DNA of 64,000 bases from Opisthocomus hoazin (taxonomy: Eukaryota; Chordata; Aves; Opisthocomiformes; Opisthocomidae), in assembly GCF_030867145.1 (NCBI RefSeq), contig NC_134414.1, forward strand, positions 80,094,504 through 80,158,503, written 5' to 3'. Made by a program: the position numbers and the translations under genes. Position 1 is the first letter of the stretch, and each line of letters starts with the position of its first letter. A model generated the notes under the pieces. The model did not search any database. It saw nothing but the letters and a program-made list of their open reading frames with translations, and was not told the DNA's origin. This document shows positions 42,771-55,059 of the stretch, piece after piece.

Positions 42771-45700
42771 CACAACTACATAAGGAAACAGCTACAGGAT
42801 CTCAGATGTAAAGGCCTGTAAGGTAGATGTTTAAAGCTGAATCACTGGGACCTATTTCTAGACAGGGTCCCAGCAGCAAGCACACCCTAAGGCGCAGAGC
42901 TGTCTGCAAGGTGATCAGTCCTCTCCAGCTGTCGCAGAGGGAAGAAACACAAAATAAACTTCCTTGAGCTTTCTGCCCTCTTGATCCTACCGTGTGACCT
43001 CCATGGGAGACCAGCAATGTCCACTCCTCTGCATTTGGCCCAAAACCCAAGGGCCTATTAATCAAGTTATCAAAACGTTAAAGAAAGTCTTTTTTTTAAA
43101 AACTCCATGCTATGGCTGGTACAATTTTTGCTGAACTCAGCCTGTGACTTAAAAAGTCCCACTGGTAAGAAAATGGGAAGAAAGATAGTACAAGATAAGG
43201 CAACTGCATAAATCTAATTTCCTTAAAAAAAACAACCCAACCCAAAATAAGCAAAAACCCTAGCTAACAAGTTCTGTTTTCTATAAACTACCAATTGTTT
43301 GGGTTTGTGTTAACCTCCTTTCCCCAGGTTACTCAGATCTGACTAAATTACCAGGTTACTTGGATCATTGCACCTGCTTCATGTGAGCTTCCTTTGAGTG
43401 TGAAGCAGAGGCTGAAAATAAGGGTCTATCTCTGTAGCCTGATACAGTTTTGTCTACATCAAAGGACCTGAGGACAATTTCAGGGTCAGAAATGTTTCAA
43501 GTACATTTATAGCAATCTCTGAATCTGTAGCTAACGGTTCTCGTCACTCCCACAAACTGAATTAACTTCTCATCTCAATAACACAGCTATTCATATAAAA
43601 AAAAAGGTAATCAGTGCAATAGTGCAGAGTGGGTACACTGTCATGTTCTTCACTTGTAACCAAGGAACAGGAAAAACTTGCATTTCAACTTGCCACAAAT
43701 ATCCTTGCTCCTTGCAGCTTCTAACATGTGATATAATAAATGTGCTCATATGCTCCTGTACGTGAGATTTATTACTGTGCTTTGTTACTATGAATTGATT
43801 GGTTGCCATTGCCATGATGCCTGCAGGTAAAATAGATAAGGAGGTATATAACTGTAAGAAAAACCAGCTTTGTTTTTACAGCAAAACCTGACAGTCAGGA
43901 ACATCCTAATCCATGGAAAAGCCATTTGTCAAACAAGATAGCCTTCAGACTTCAGTCTTGTGTAGGATTTGATTTGTTTATAAGAGGCAGTGGATAGGGC
44001 AGGAGGTGGTTTGAAAAGCTTAGTGCATCTTGAGTCCAACTGAAAGGAAACTGTTGTGGAAAATTAACTCATGGGAGGAAACAAATGACAGTCAGGTAGG
44101 GTTTGGTCACTGCTAGAACAGCTTCTCTCTGTCTGCTTGTGTCTCCTTCATCCAGCACAAACAGCGACATTCATTCAGGCGGCTACTGAGCTTCCAGGGC
44201 ATTTGCGTGGCTTTTTGCCATTGCTTTTAATAAAAGGTGGTTTGTTAACACAGTATTTTGAGGCTTGGCAAAGCTGCTTTTGTTGCTGGACAAGACTGTG
44301 GTCTGTATGTTGTGCACAGCAGTGCTAGCAACACCCCCTTGCTAGGAATGCTGTGTAACAACTTGAAGGGTGCTTTACCACATTATTTTTGTAAAGTTTG
44401 GGGAAGATGGGCCATATTGAGTGTATATCTGGATATTGATGAACTAGGTCAGGCAAAATAAACCAACACAGACTTGGGCTGTAGGTGGGAAATGTTGACC
44501 GGCATGTTTTAGGTACACTTCCAGCCAGCTGCTATCCTGAGCACACAAGAGTGGGACTGCCCCAGTAGCTGCAGCTCTTGTGTACCTTGTGCAACTTTTC
44601 AGTTCCGCATTCTTGATACAAGTACCAATAGAAAACAATCCACCAGCGGGCAGTGGCTTTTAGGCCATGTTGATAGAAAAAAAGGCCCAGTAATACACAT
44701 TTAGAAGTTTATAAATGACTGTGCTATAAATTACTGCCCTGTGACAGCGTGGGAGGTCATTATGGTGCTTTGTTACTCTGTAATAAAACAAATAAATGTA
44801 ATAAAAGATGAAGTACTTGCTTAGGTTATCTGACCCCTTTGGAAACTTCTGTCATTTTTCTGTTGCAGGTCTTAGCCTTTAATATTAGCAATGTTTGACC
44901 CAGACTGACACCATGAGCTCAGCTGCTACCAGCCCTGCACCTGAATTCTCTGCCATGGATGACTTGTATTTCTCGCAGTGTGAAGTCCTGTTGGAAGATT
45001 AACCTCTGCTGCAGGCCACTGCAGATCATGCCTGCACTGCCCCTGACATCCATCCCTGCAAGTTTTTGCTCATGTGCCCCAATAAATATGAAATGCACGC
45101 AAAGACCAAACAGAAGCGCACCACGCCTGGGAAATTGCAACAGGTACAGCTCTGCAGGGCATGGAATAGCGCTGGTTCGGCGCTGAGGACTCAGTTTGTC
45201 TGACCTGTATCAGCTTGTGAGTTGTCTCTGTGCTGAAGTGTGGCCCTTAAAAGGTCTTGCTCCATGTCAGGCTATGGTTATGGTTGACAGTACAAATCAG
45301 CAATGCATGGGGGAAAAAGAATGCACCAACTTCAGAAGAATATTCACAGTTATTCCCCAATGATCCATTACGAGCCCAGAGCCATCAAGGTTTAGCATAT
45401 ATGATAACCACAGGAGTTAAGGTCTGGATGGCTTCAAGATCCAGCTGCTCAGCTTCAATCTTTGCCCAGTGTCAAAGGTACTGGAAATTTGTCCCTGAGG
45501 ACACAGACACCTAGTTTCCACAACTGCTCACAAAAAGAAGGCAGATGTTGTTCATGGCTGCTGAAGGACACAAGACTTGCTCCCTCAGCTTCACCATAGT
45601 GATGAATTTAAGCAAAAAATTCCTCCTCCTCCCCATAGTCTCCCACCAAGTTAGGAGCTGCATGCAGGGAAGACACCAGCAGGGTACAGTGTCTTGGCAG

Positions 45701-48700
45701 TCTTGCCTTTTCCAGGGTGACGCTGCAGCTCCCCTCCTGCCCAGGCTGCTGCCTCTCATGCCGCTCTGAGAGCTGCCGCCTTCTATGAAAACTGTTTGGT
45801 CTATGTTGTTGCTTCAGCTTCTCCAGGGATCAGGACGTCAGTGTAGAGGGTTTTTGTTTCTGACCTGTCTCAGCTACAAAAAGAAAAAAAAAAAAGAGAG
45901 AGAGATTCATGCAGAATGGGGAGTGTGGTGAGAAAACAGCTCAGGAATTCACCTTGTCTGCACAATTTTGACAGACTAGATAACAAATTAACAGAGCAAC
46001 GGGAGGAATGAGAAGAGGAGGTTTCCCTTGTTCCTGTAACTGGAAATCCTTTCCAGTGGACAGGAATGCATTTACTCTTTTGTGTCTCCTCAGTTTCTCT
46101 CTCTCCATTGGAATGGGTTCTAGCAAGAAAGCCTGGCTCTCCGCTTGCTCCTATCTTCTCAGACCCTCGGTCTGAGGAGAGAGGTTTGTTTATCTCCCCC
46201 TTAAGCTTCTCTTTTCAGCAGGGTGTTATGAGCAGCTCTCCTGTGCCTCAATATGCCTGCTGTCCCTTTGTGATCTGCTGATCCGATGGCCCACTGGACA
46301 AAGTTGATTATCTATATCTGCAAGACGACAAGAAGAACCAGTACCTCCTCTTAGTTCCTATCTCCCCCCGACTAGCAGAGCTGGCCACATCTGCGAGAGT
46401 CTCGCAGACTTTGCTATCACAAGGTGACCATCAGCCCTAAAGGCTAGCCCTGCAGACCTGATGTGGCCACCTCAATCCCTTTCCTCCTGACTCTCTAAGG
46501 TTTATCTCTTGCTGAATTTCTTGACTGTGAACAGGCGGTCTGTTGGAGGACTTTCTTGCCCTTTTTCCCTGAAGTGCTGATTTTTGTTCCGTCAGAGATA
46601 CATTCCTACTTCAAACCCCAGTCTCCAGGGCAGCAGCTTGCCTCAGCGGCTGTGTCTGTGTCTGAGTCTGGCCCATGGGGTGAGGAAACCTGTATCATTT
46701 CTCCAGCCCTTCTCCTCCTGGCATCATACACCTCCAGTGCTCAACCTGTTTTGTAGTTGACCTCTTGGAAGGGCTTTTAGTGTCTTGTTTTAAACACTGC
46801 TGGTGCTAGACATGAAGTAAACTGGCTTTACTAAATGTTTTTTGGGGGCATTTTAACCCTTCTTCTGAACACTGATGTAGTTAAGTTGAAATATAAATCT
46901 CAGTTGCTTCTGTTGGAGAGGAAAATTGTTTTGCCTGGATCTTGCCCCACGCCCACTGAAGCCTCAGCTGACATTGGTGGGACTGACTCAAATTGGAGGA
47001 ACTTGAGGAATTTATTTTTCTTTTTTTTTCTTTTTTCAAAAAAATTCAGTTAAAACTTAGCAAATCAAATTCAACTCTAATTTTTCTTCTCCTTTCTGTT
47101 ATTTTAAAGTCAAAACAGTTCCCTCATCGTGCAAAACTCTGATGAGAAAAAACTCATCTCATACAGCCCTGGTACGTGAGAATCCATTACGTGAAGGCAC
47201 CAGTATTGTACCCTGTGCCTAACCATCACAGTAGCATTTTTACCAGCCACTGAATTTCATCACTGAATTCACCTGTTGCAAATAAACCAGGGCTGTTTCT
47301 TCGTGCTGGCATTGGCGTGCTGCAATGTGTTCGGGCAGCCTCAATCTCCTGCAAATCCTTCTGTCTAAGGCGACCTGCCGTGTGGTGGCAGCTCGTCAGA
47401 TGCCCCCTGGTTGACAGGCAGCCCCAAGCATGGGGATCAGGTGCAAAAGAGGACTCCAGGCTGTGCCCCCCAGCCTCATTGGGGTCCCGCTCACAGCACT
47501 GCAAGATGGCAGTAGCCACTGTGGTCCGGTAATCCCAGAAGCAAACACAGGGAAGCAGAAACCAGCTCCCAGCAGGTCTGGGCTGCGTTCTTCTTCCCAG
47601 GTATTTTTATTGCCCACAGTGACCAATTCCCCCGCTCTCAGGAGACATCGTGGCTGCTGCTGCTAGATATACAACCTCCTCTCAGAAATATTAAGCTGCC
47701 TATTTGTTCCAAAGACAGAAATTAGGTGAGGGTTGAGAGCACTTATCAATAAGTCAAGGCAGGAGCAAACAGACGGATTGCCAGGGTGTTGCAAACATCC
47801 CCAGAACAAACACCCCAAATCCAGGCTATTCATTTAAGGTTGTTTAAATGCTTAGTGGCATTTCTGTACGTTACAGCATACAGCAAAGATGTGCCGTGTG
47901 TGGAAATAAAAAAACGGGATGAAAGAAAAAAGTCTCACACAACATCCCAAATATTGCAACCATTCAAAAAAACTTATAAACCTCAAAGTCCTCTGAAGAA
48001 TCAACTGATTTCCCTCAGACTGAGTGCAGTGTATTTTAGGAAGCCAAAGCTGTTTAAATGTGTAAAGTCCAGTTTAAGGTTCTATAACTGGTGTCACTGT
48101 AACTAACAAACCAGAAATATATCACTTTGATTCACAGCTATAAATCAGACCTGCATTTCCACCAATGCCCACGCTGAAGCTTCTGTGTCCGCCTGTTTTG
48201 AGTCTCAGATGCTACCAGCTTCAACCCTTTTTCACTACTGAATGCTTCAAAATCTAATAAGCTCCTTCTGGGTAAGTTCTTCTTTGTCCAATACTTTTGA
48301 ACTCCACTATCAGTCTTCTTAATGCAGATGTGTCTTTTGTAAGGGGAGTTGAGAAATCTTGGGCTTTTTCATCCCCCTGCTTCCTCATGCTGATATCTGC
48401 TTATCATTATTTCTGCAAATATTGCTAAAAGTTATCCTTGCCTTGACCCTCTCCTCGGGAGACATGCTTATTCAGGGCTTAATCGCTTGCTGATTAATTT
48501 CCTGTCATTCTTCGGTTTATGAGCTTCCTAAATCCCTCTAGAGAGATTGTGGTCTCAGGACTAAACCAGGAGCAACTCTCTTGCCATCTCTAGTAATTCA
48601 GTGCAAATGAAGAAGAACCAAGACCCAGGCTCAGACTTGAAAGGGTGGGAATTAGCAGGGTTTGGAGAGGGCTTGAGATTTTCTGATAGAGTCTTTCCAT

Positions 48701-49975
48701 TGACGTGAGACCCGCAAGATCAATTCCACGTCAGTCAGCAGATACTTCACATTACCACAGTGTAAAGTCCTGTTGTGATGCCTCCAGAATAAAATGGTTT
48801 AGGATTTCAGTTTCATGGTTCTTTTTGAGTTTTCTGTTACTCATTTCAAATCAACACAAAAAATAGCTTTTAAATTTTCCTTCCCACAGCATCTTTTCCT
48901 TGCTAGTCCCAACAACTTCACACAGGTTTGCTTTACAGGACCAGAACCTTGTCTGGTTGTACCGTATTCGTCATGGTAGTATCCAGAGGCCACCCAACTG
49001 CTCCTTTCTCACACCTCCACAGTCTTAACTTCCTAAGTAAATGAAGAATTAAAGTTGATTTTGTCTGATTTTTCCTCTTAACTTTTCCTGTTTGAAATAC
49101 TGTCCCATTCAATTAATTCCACGAAGAGCGCAGTCATACTTCTCCTGTAACTGTTCTCAGCTACTTTTTACCATGGCAGCTCAAAACCACGCAGCCTTAA
49201 AATAGCATCTTTTCTTTATCACCTCCTCCTTCACTCTACTTCATCCCTTTCGGCATTCCGTCCTTTTCGTGCCTAGCTTCACAACCTGCTGCACATCTGT
49301 TCTGCGTCTACCTCCGGCAAGTTTTATGATGCTCTGTGAGAGCTGGTGTACAAACAGCAGCCTGAACCATGGCATAACCCTCGGAGCCCAGGCAGCCCTG
49401 CTGTCCTGGGGCTCACCAGTGGGAACGACTCCGCTGAATGTTCACCTGGTCCGGCTGCCGCTGTGGGCACAGCAAGTTTTGCTCTGCACATCGACACTGC
49501 TCTTCCTTACGCAAAAATGAGAGGGTGAAAAAGGAGTATCTGCAAAACACAATCCTTGCATTAAGCAGCACAACATTGCAGCAGCCTGAATTTTCCCTAG
49601 TCCTGACCACGGGTAGGTCCCGCAGCAGTCAGATCCCAGTTCTACTGCAGGTGACCCCCTAGGAATGCAGCCCTGTGGAGCAGAAAGGGAGGTTAAGGAG
49701 GTTAATCTTCTCTATTCAATTCTTTCCACTGGTGTTTCAGCTCACCGTTCTTTCCTTAGGGAGCTGTGTGTTTTAACGTGCGTTTGGAGAACAGGGAGGT
49801 GAAGCAGGGGAGTTTCTTCCTCCACCGCCCTGGGAAGGCCGTGGAGGCACCCTGCTTCCAAACACCCCGCCGAGGATCGGCGTCTGCCCCTGCATGCCGT
49901 CCACTCACTTATCTACCCCCTGCCTCCTGAGGCAGAAAAACGTCTTGAGGAGCCTGCCTCGGTTTCTGAAAAAAA

Positions 49976-50217
49976 ACTGAAGCACAGGAAGTTCCACCTG
50001 AACACGAGGAAGAGCTTCTTCACTCTGAGGGTGACGGAGCACTGGAACAGGCTGCCCAGGGAGGCTGTGGAGTCTCCTTCTCTGGAGATATTCGAGACCC
50101 GCCTGGACAAGGTCCTGTGCAGCCTGCTGTAGGTGACCCTGCTTCGGCACGGGGGTTGGACCAGATGATCCCCAGAGGTCCCTGCCAACCCCCACCGTTC
50201 TCTGACTCCGCGACTCT
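49976..50217 (+). mobile_element. CR1 LINE 3' fragment
   Basis: About 240 bp of CR1 3' end, very similar to 36286-36524, ending CCGTTCTCTGACTCCGCGAC. It lies just upstream of the PLCXD1 CpG island. Confidence 0.9.
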
Positions 50218-50439
50218 GCAAGGTGCCGAGGCGAACACGCGTGAATCCCACCAAGGGTGAGGGGCTGCACAAGCTAACGGGGAGGGGGAGCACTGGTGAA
50301 TCCCGCGGCAGCTCTGCAAGCCGGAGAAACAGAGACTCTGTCGGGCACAGCAGGCAATTAGGTACCAATATGTACATAAAGTGTTTTGTTTTTTTAATTA
50401 ATATATTTTAAATGCAGCTGCAGGACAGCCGTTGGCTAT

Positions 50440-51010
50440 CCCCCGGTGCCCCCCCCCCCGCGGCAGCACGCCTCCCGCCCGCCCGAGGCCGCTCCGCCGG
50501 GCCAGAGCCACCTTCCCCTCCTCTTCCTCGCCTCCCCCGCCCCTCCTCCCCCCCGGCGTCACTCGACCCGGGCGGGCCCGCGACCCAGGTGCGGGCAGCG
50601 CGAGCCTCCCCGCAGAGCCGAGATGGAAGCGAAATCCTTCACCGGGGTAAGCGAAACGATTGACGAGAGGGAGCGACGGAGGGAGGGAGGAAGCCGGCCC
50701 CCCCCCCTCGGCGTGTCCGGGCCGCGCAGCCGCCGGGCGCGGGGGGGGCGGCGGGGCGGGGGGGCGCGGAGCGTCGCCCCGGCGGGACGGGCAGCTCCCG
50801 TCCGAACGTTTCCTGCAGTTCCCGCCGCGTTCGTTAGCTTCTGGGTCGTCGTCGGCGAGCGTTTTAATTACTGGCGTCATCATCAAGCATTCGCTAAAGG
50901 AGATCTCCCTCCCGGAACGGCCCGGGCGCGAACACGGGGAGCAGGGGGCGGTCAGCCCCGGCGGCGTGCGCGGGGTGGGCTCGGCTGCCTGGTGGGGGGG
51001 ACGGAGACGC
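50440..51010 (+). promoter_or_regulatory. PLCXD1: CpG island, probable PLCXD1 promoter
   Basis: A sharp shift from AT-rich sequence into dense C/G runs with many CpGs, CCCGCCC/GGGCGGG boxes and G-tracts begins near 50440. It fades where a CR1 fragment starts at 51031. The nearest gene on the + strand is PLCXD1, whose coding part starts 4.3 kb downstream. The island also supports long antisense open frames that I treat as composition artefacts. It could be bidirectional. Confidence 0.7.
50600..50646 (+). other. PLCXD1: Candidate PLCXD1 first exon ending at a strong donor
   Basis: Within the CpG island an ATG in good Kozak context (50623) is followed by eight codons and a consensus donor GTAAGC at 50647. 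If this exon is spliced to the acceptor at 54916, the small frame stops at TGA 54926-54928, 19 nt before the main PLCXD1 ATG. That would make it an 11-codon upstream ORF. The left boundary is arbitrary, since no initiator or TATA box is evident. Confidence 0.45.
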
Positions 51011-51030
51011 GGCCCTCCGTTGCGGGGCTC

Positions 51031-51105
51031 AGCTTCGGTAGGGGGTTGGACTGGGTGACCCACCGAGGTCCCTTCCAGCCCCTGCCGTTCTGTGACTCTG
51101 TGATT
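51031..51105 (+). mobile_element. CR1 LINE 3' terminal remnant
   Basis: Only the last 75 bp remain: GGGGGTTGGACTGGGTGACC followed by a TTCTGTGACTCTGTGA terminus. It sits on the 3' edge of the PLCXD1 CpG island. Confidence 0.85.
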
Positions 51106-51167
51106 TAGCCGTGAGAGGCGGCAGCCAGCGGCTGTCAATCCGCTCCTCCGGGCAAGCCTCTGTTTCT

Positions 51168-51822
51168 TGATACCCGTAAATGTAAAATTTCCACTTACTG
51201 TGGTGATTGTAATTAAACTAAAGTAGATCCTTGCTGTTTTGAGAAGACAGGAAAGCTCTAAGGTAAAGAGGCTCCTAAATAATGCTACTTAGACAAACTT
51301 GACTTGCAGTTTTTTGGGGGGATAGGAAAGCTCTAAGATAGAGAGACTCCTAAATAATGTTATCTGGACTGCTCGGCCTTGGGAGGGCAGATGCACCAAG
51401 CTACAGAGATAGGGGAGCACCAAGAGGGCAACAAAACCAGAGCAAAACAACCTGGAAGGACACGGTATACGTGGTCTTAGAACAGAGTTTGCGCAGAAAC
51501 AAAGGTCAGCCAGCGGACACTGTGATGAGGAGTATAAGCCTTCATCTTAAGACCCCCAAAGACCACCTGAGGACGCTAACAGACATGTGTGAAAGATATT
51601 AACATATGCTAATTAGTTATTGGAAAAGTTATGAATATGCTAAGCATTTCTTGGAAATATAATGAGTATGTATATTGTGATTGTGTTTAACCTGCAATGA
51701 CGGGGTGTTTGGCGTGCATGCTTGGAGGAGAGATCCCCCGTGTGCCCGGCGCCGCAATAAAGAATACCTGCTTAATAGTCTTCTGACTATTGAGTCTTCA
51801 ATTCCAGCTCTTCACGGCATCA
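51168..51822 (+). mobile_element. Solo LTR of an avian endogenous retrovirus
   Basis: A 655-bp element with TG and CA ends (TGATACCC to GGCATCA), flanked by a direct TTCT repeat at 51164-51167 and 51823-51826. A poly(A) signal AATAAA at 51756-51761 is followed by a U5-like AGAATACCTGCTTAATAGTC segment. The U3 part holds a duplication of about 42 bp at a 75-bp spacing (51249-51290 and 51324-51365). No internal viral genes remain. It lies in intron 1 of PLCXD1 in gene orientation. The left boundary rests on the short flanking repeat and is less certain than the right. Confidence 0.75.
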
Positions 51823-54800
51823 TTCTCCTGAAAGGATACCCCCGTGTCTCACACAGGAGGTGGCAGCTGGAGGCGGTGGGGTGAGCGTCTCAGGCTTTGC
51901 GCTGCGCGGGGGGATCGGGCCAAAATCCGCTCCAGGCGCTTTGGCGTGGGGCTTGATAGGCAGATGGCCATGGTGCTCCCGCTGGCTGCCACCCCCAGGC
52001 TCGGGGTGCTGTGGAGGAAGGGGTGGAGAAGAGGAGGAGGATGAGATGCCAGTCTCTCTCGTGATTGTATTTGCAGGACCGCGGTGTGGCTTGGTCTTGC
52101 TGTTTCTTTCCCCAGGCCCAGCGGGATGCTCCTTGTGAAGTGTCCCCGTCCTGCAGAGATGGGGACATTGATGGCAGCTTGCGCCGGGCTCAGAACCTGA
52201 TGCCTGTGGGTTTCGGCCAGGTGACACTGAGGGGTCTGTTATACAGCCTGGCAAAGCCCATCACAGGGCTTGCTGCCACCATGGGCCGACACTGGGCTGT
52301 CTTGACTTGGCAGTAAACTGATGTAAGGGGCTCAGCATGGCAGAAAACCAGCTTTTTTCTGTAGCCGTGGGACTGTGCCCACGTTAGCCCAAGCCAGGCG
52401 GTGGGAGGACGGGGTGGCAGCAGGTAAACCTGCACCCTTGGATGTGTCCTGGGAGTGCTGTCAGCGCAAAGGAGCTTATGCCAGGCTGAGGTGCGGCTGG
52501 CCAGCGGGGCTCACGGGTCCCTGCTGCTCACCTCGGGGGGCTGCTTGCCTGCTCTGGGTGACGCGGGTGGCTTTGGGGAACAGAATAATTAGGCAGCCCC
52601 AAGGCTCTGGGAAGGGAGCTGCAGATCCCAAGGAAAAGAGGAGAAGCAGCGCTTATAGTTAGGTTTCTGATCAGCGTACAGGACCCGCGTAAGCGCTGCC
52701 ATATGCTGGAGTGTTGCATCCTCACAGCTCCTGTCAGCTTCAGAGCTGGGGAAGGAGACAGGCTATCCAGTCTTTTGCAACTACTAAAGAGTAATGCAGC
52801 CCCTGTCCACGCTGGTGCTACATGGTACGTACACAGAGCAGAGCAGCCCGGGGTGAGCAGTGGTGTGCAGTCCGAGGAGGCACAAAACACAGCAAAAGGG
52901 GACAAGATCAGCTGCAGACATCTGTTGTCTGAGCAAGGGGTCTGCAGGAGGCAGAAGCTCAACACGTTGATTTGCAGAGCCAGAGGATAGATGAGTTGAT
53001 CTGCCGAGATCTGAACATCTTTCCAAGAATAAGAGTACCAGATGTGGCATATAGAGACCACTTGGTCATGCGGGACAAAAAGTTCTGCACCTTTTTCTTT
53101 CTAAATAAATCCACGGGAGTTTTTCCACTCAACTTTGCACTAGACCCATCAAATATCTGATTTTTTTTAAATAAGGAGACCAAGGGAGCAAGAGAGGGTT
53201 TAAACCACTTCTTTCCTGCTTATGCAATGGCCTTGTGTGTATGGATCACCTCAGCAGTAGCTGCTCCTCACCCACAGGAAAGCCCCAGGTTACACTCTGG
53301 ACACGTGCAGGCCGTATCTCTGGGCCAGGGGTGCCTGGGCATTTCTCTCAGCCAACAAGGTCTCGTTTTTATCTTAACTGGAGTGGTCGTACTTGGAGAG
53401 ACCAATTCAAAGCCACACCAAAGGCACAGCAAGGCAGGCTGGATGAGTGATGCTGTGTGCATTGGCAGGTAGAAAAGCAGATTGTATCTGTTATGTGCTG
53501 TAGGGACATACAATTTAGGAATGCGATTCTGAAAGTTGCCTTTCAGATGACCCTATCTGACTGCCAAAACACCCCCAAAGTCTATTGCACCATGTTTAAG
53601 GAAATGTTCTTCATGTAAACAGTATGGCTCACTTGTAAATCCAGAAAAACCAACCACCTCCCAAGAGCAACCTGAAGAATACCCTGGGGAGAAGCAATCT
53701 CAGGAATGAATGTGCCGAGATGCAGCAAAAGGAACCAGGGACCAGTGAGGATGTTTGGCAGAGTACAAAACCTGCACAAATACATACCTGACTGCCATTG
53801 CTGTAGCAGACAAGAAGGAATCATTCACAGTGACAGCTTTTTTAAAAAGGATTAAAAAGGAAGGTGTATTAATATAGGCAATCACTGTACCATGATTGAA
53901 AAGAAAGTGTTCCACTACATAGCTGTGAAAAAATAGCTAAAGCCTTGAAAACAGTGAGAAGAAGGAAGGCTTTACACCACTTCAACTTCAGGAATATCCT
54001 GGGGAAAAAAAATGGCACGGAGAGCTTGTCTTCATGTTCTGCATCATCCAGGAGAATATAAAATGGAGAATGAACAGGAGAACTCTAGTAGGCCCTGGTA
54101 ATGACCGTGATTCCTTAGCTGGGTTTCATCCACTGGCATTCCTGCATGACCATTGCAAATTCTGCAGAAGATCCCAGAGAGGCTTGTATCCAAGAAGAAC
54201 GGTTCCAGGGTAGTTTTCAGGAAGGTCTGACCAAACTGAAGTACTTGAGATCATGGGTTCAGTAGGGGTGATAAGAACAGACTTCAAGAGATTTTCTCAA
54301 AATAGGGAATAAGAAGATGAAAGTTTTCCTCGACCCCAGAAGCCAGCGTGACCTGAAAATCCAAGATCCTGACGTCTTTGTCGAGGCTTTTCATAGAGGT
54401 ATTGTTGTGGCAGCTGAATTGATGCTTCGAGGTCAGTGTTCTCCAGGGACCTGAGGATTGCAGCCCCAGCCCCTGTCCTGACCCTCCTGTCGATCCCACT
54501 GCCATGCTTCTGGGGCTGCAGAGGGTCAGGGAACAGACGTTGCTTTGTACTGGAGGTAGGTTACTCCTCATGATGTTGCAATAGCCAATGCAGGTAGTCA
54601 TTTCTCGATACCAGTGAAGATGCACATATGTGTGTTGGCTCTATTTTTTTATTTCAGTTAGTCAATTTACAAGCTTGAAGCTGGAACCCTCCCTTGGCAT
54701 TGTGCTGGGAGGCAGCGTTATCAAAAGCCGTGAATGTTGTGGCCGAGAAGCTCTTGACACTTTGCTGCAACTGGTTGAGGGAAGGGTTGATGTTTTATAG

Positions 54801-54867
54801 CATATATAAACCCGTTCTGCACAGGTGCAATGGCATTAATTCAACCACAGTATATGCAGTGGTTTAT

Positions 54868-54913
54868 TCTTTTTCTCTTCTTTTTCTCTTCTTTTTCTCT
54901 TCTTTTTCCTTCC
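54868..54913. repeat. TTCTTTTTCTC tandem repeat forming a splice pyrimidine tract
   Basis: About four near-perfect 12-bp units of TTCTTTTTCTC type directly abut the TTCCTAG acceptor of the first main PLCXD1 coding exon. Copy-number change here would alter polypyrimidine-tract length. Confidence 0.9.
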
Positions 54914-54916
54914 TAG

Positions 54917-55059
54917 AACACCCTATGAAGTCCTGGAGCAGGCACTAATGGAAGGCCCTTTGCAAACCTCCATTCACTTGTGCCATGAAAATGGTCAATG
55001 GATGTCACGATTACCAGAGCAGCTCTGGGATGTTCCCCTCTATAACTTAGCTCTTCCAG
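54917..55059 (+). CDS. PLCXD1: PLCXD1, first main coding exon (residues 1-37)
   Basis: The acceptor lies in a repeated TTCTTTTTCTC pyrimidine tract and ends TTCCTAG at 54916. Bases 54917-54947 are probably 5' UTR, with the ATG at 54948. The exon ends in phase 1 at donor GTAAAG after NLALP. Confidence 0.85.

Larger units (their letters stand above)
30736..50400. other. Gene-poor region between RGN copy 2 and PLCXD1
   Basis: About 19.7 kb, mostly AT-rich single-copy-looking DNA. It contains the (TCTCC)n array and CR1 pieces at 36160, 37367, 42655 and 49976. Other open frames are short, lack motifs and have no consistent splice signals. Confidence 0.55.

Noticed and set aside
50398-51138. 246-codon minus-strand frame across the PLCXD1 CpG island
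   Set aside because: GC-rich composition removes stop codons; the translation is low-complexity Gly/Arg/Pro with a CR1 piece at one end.
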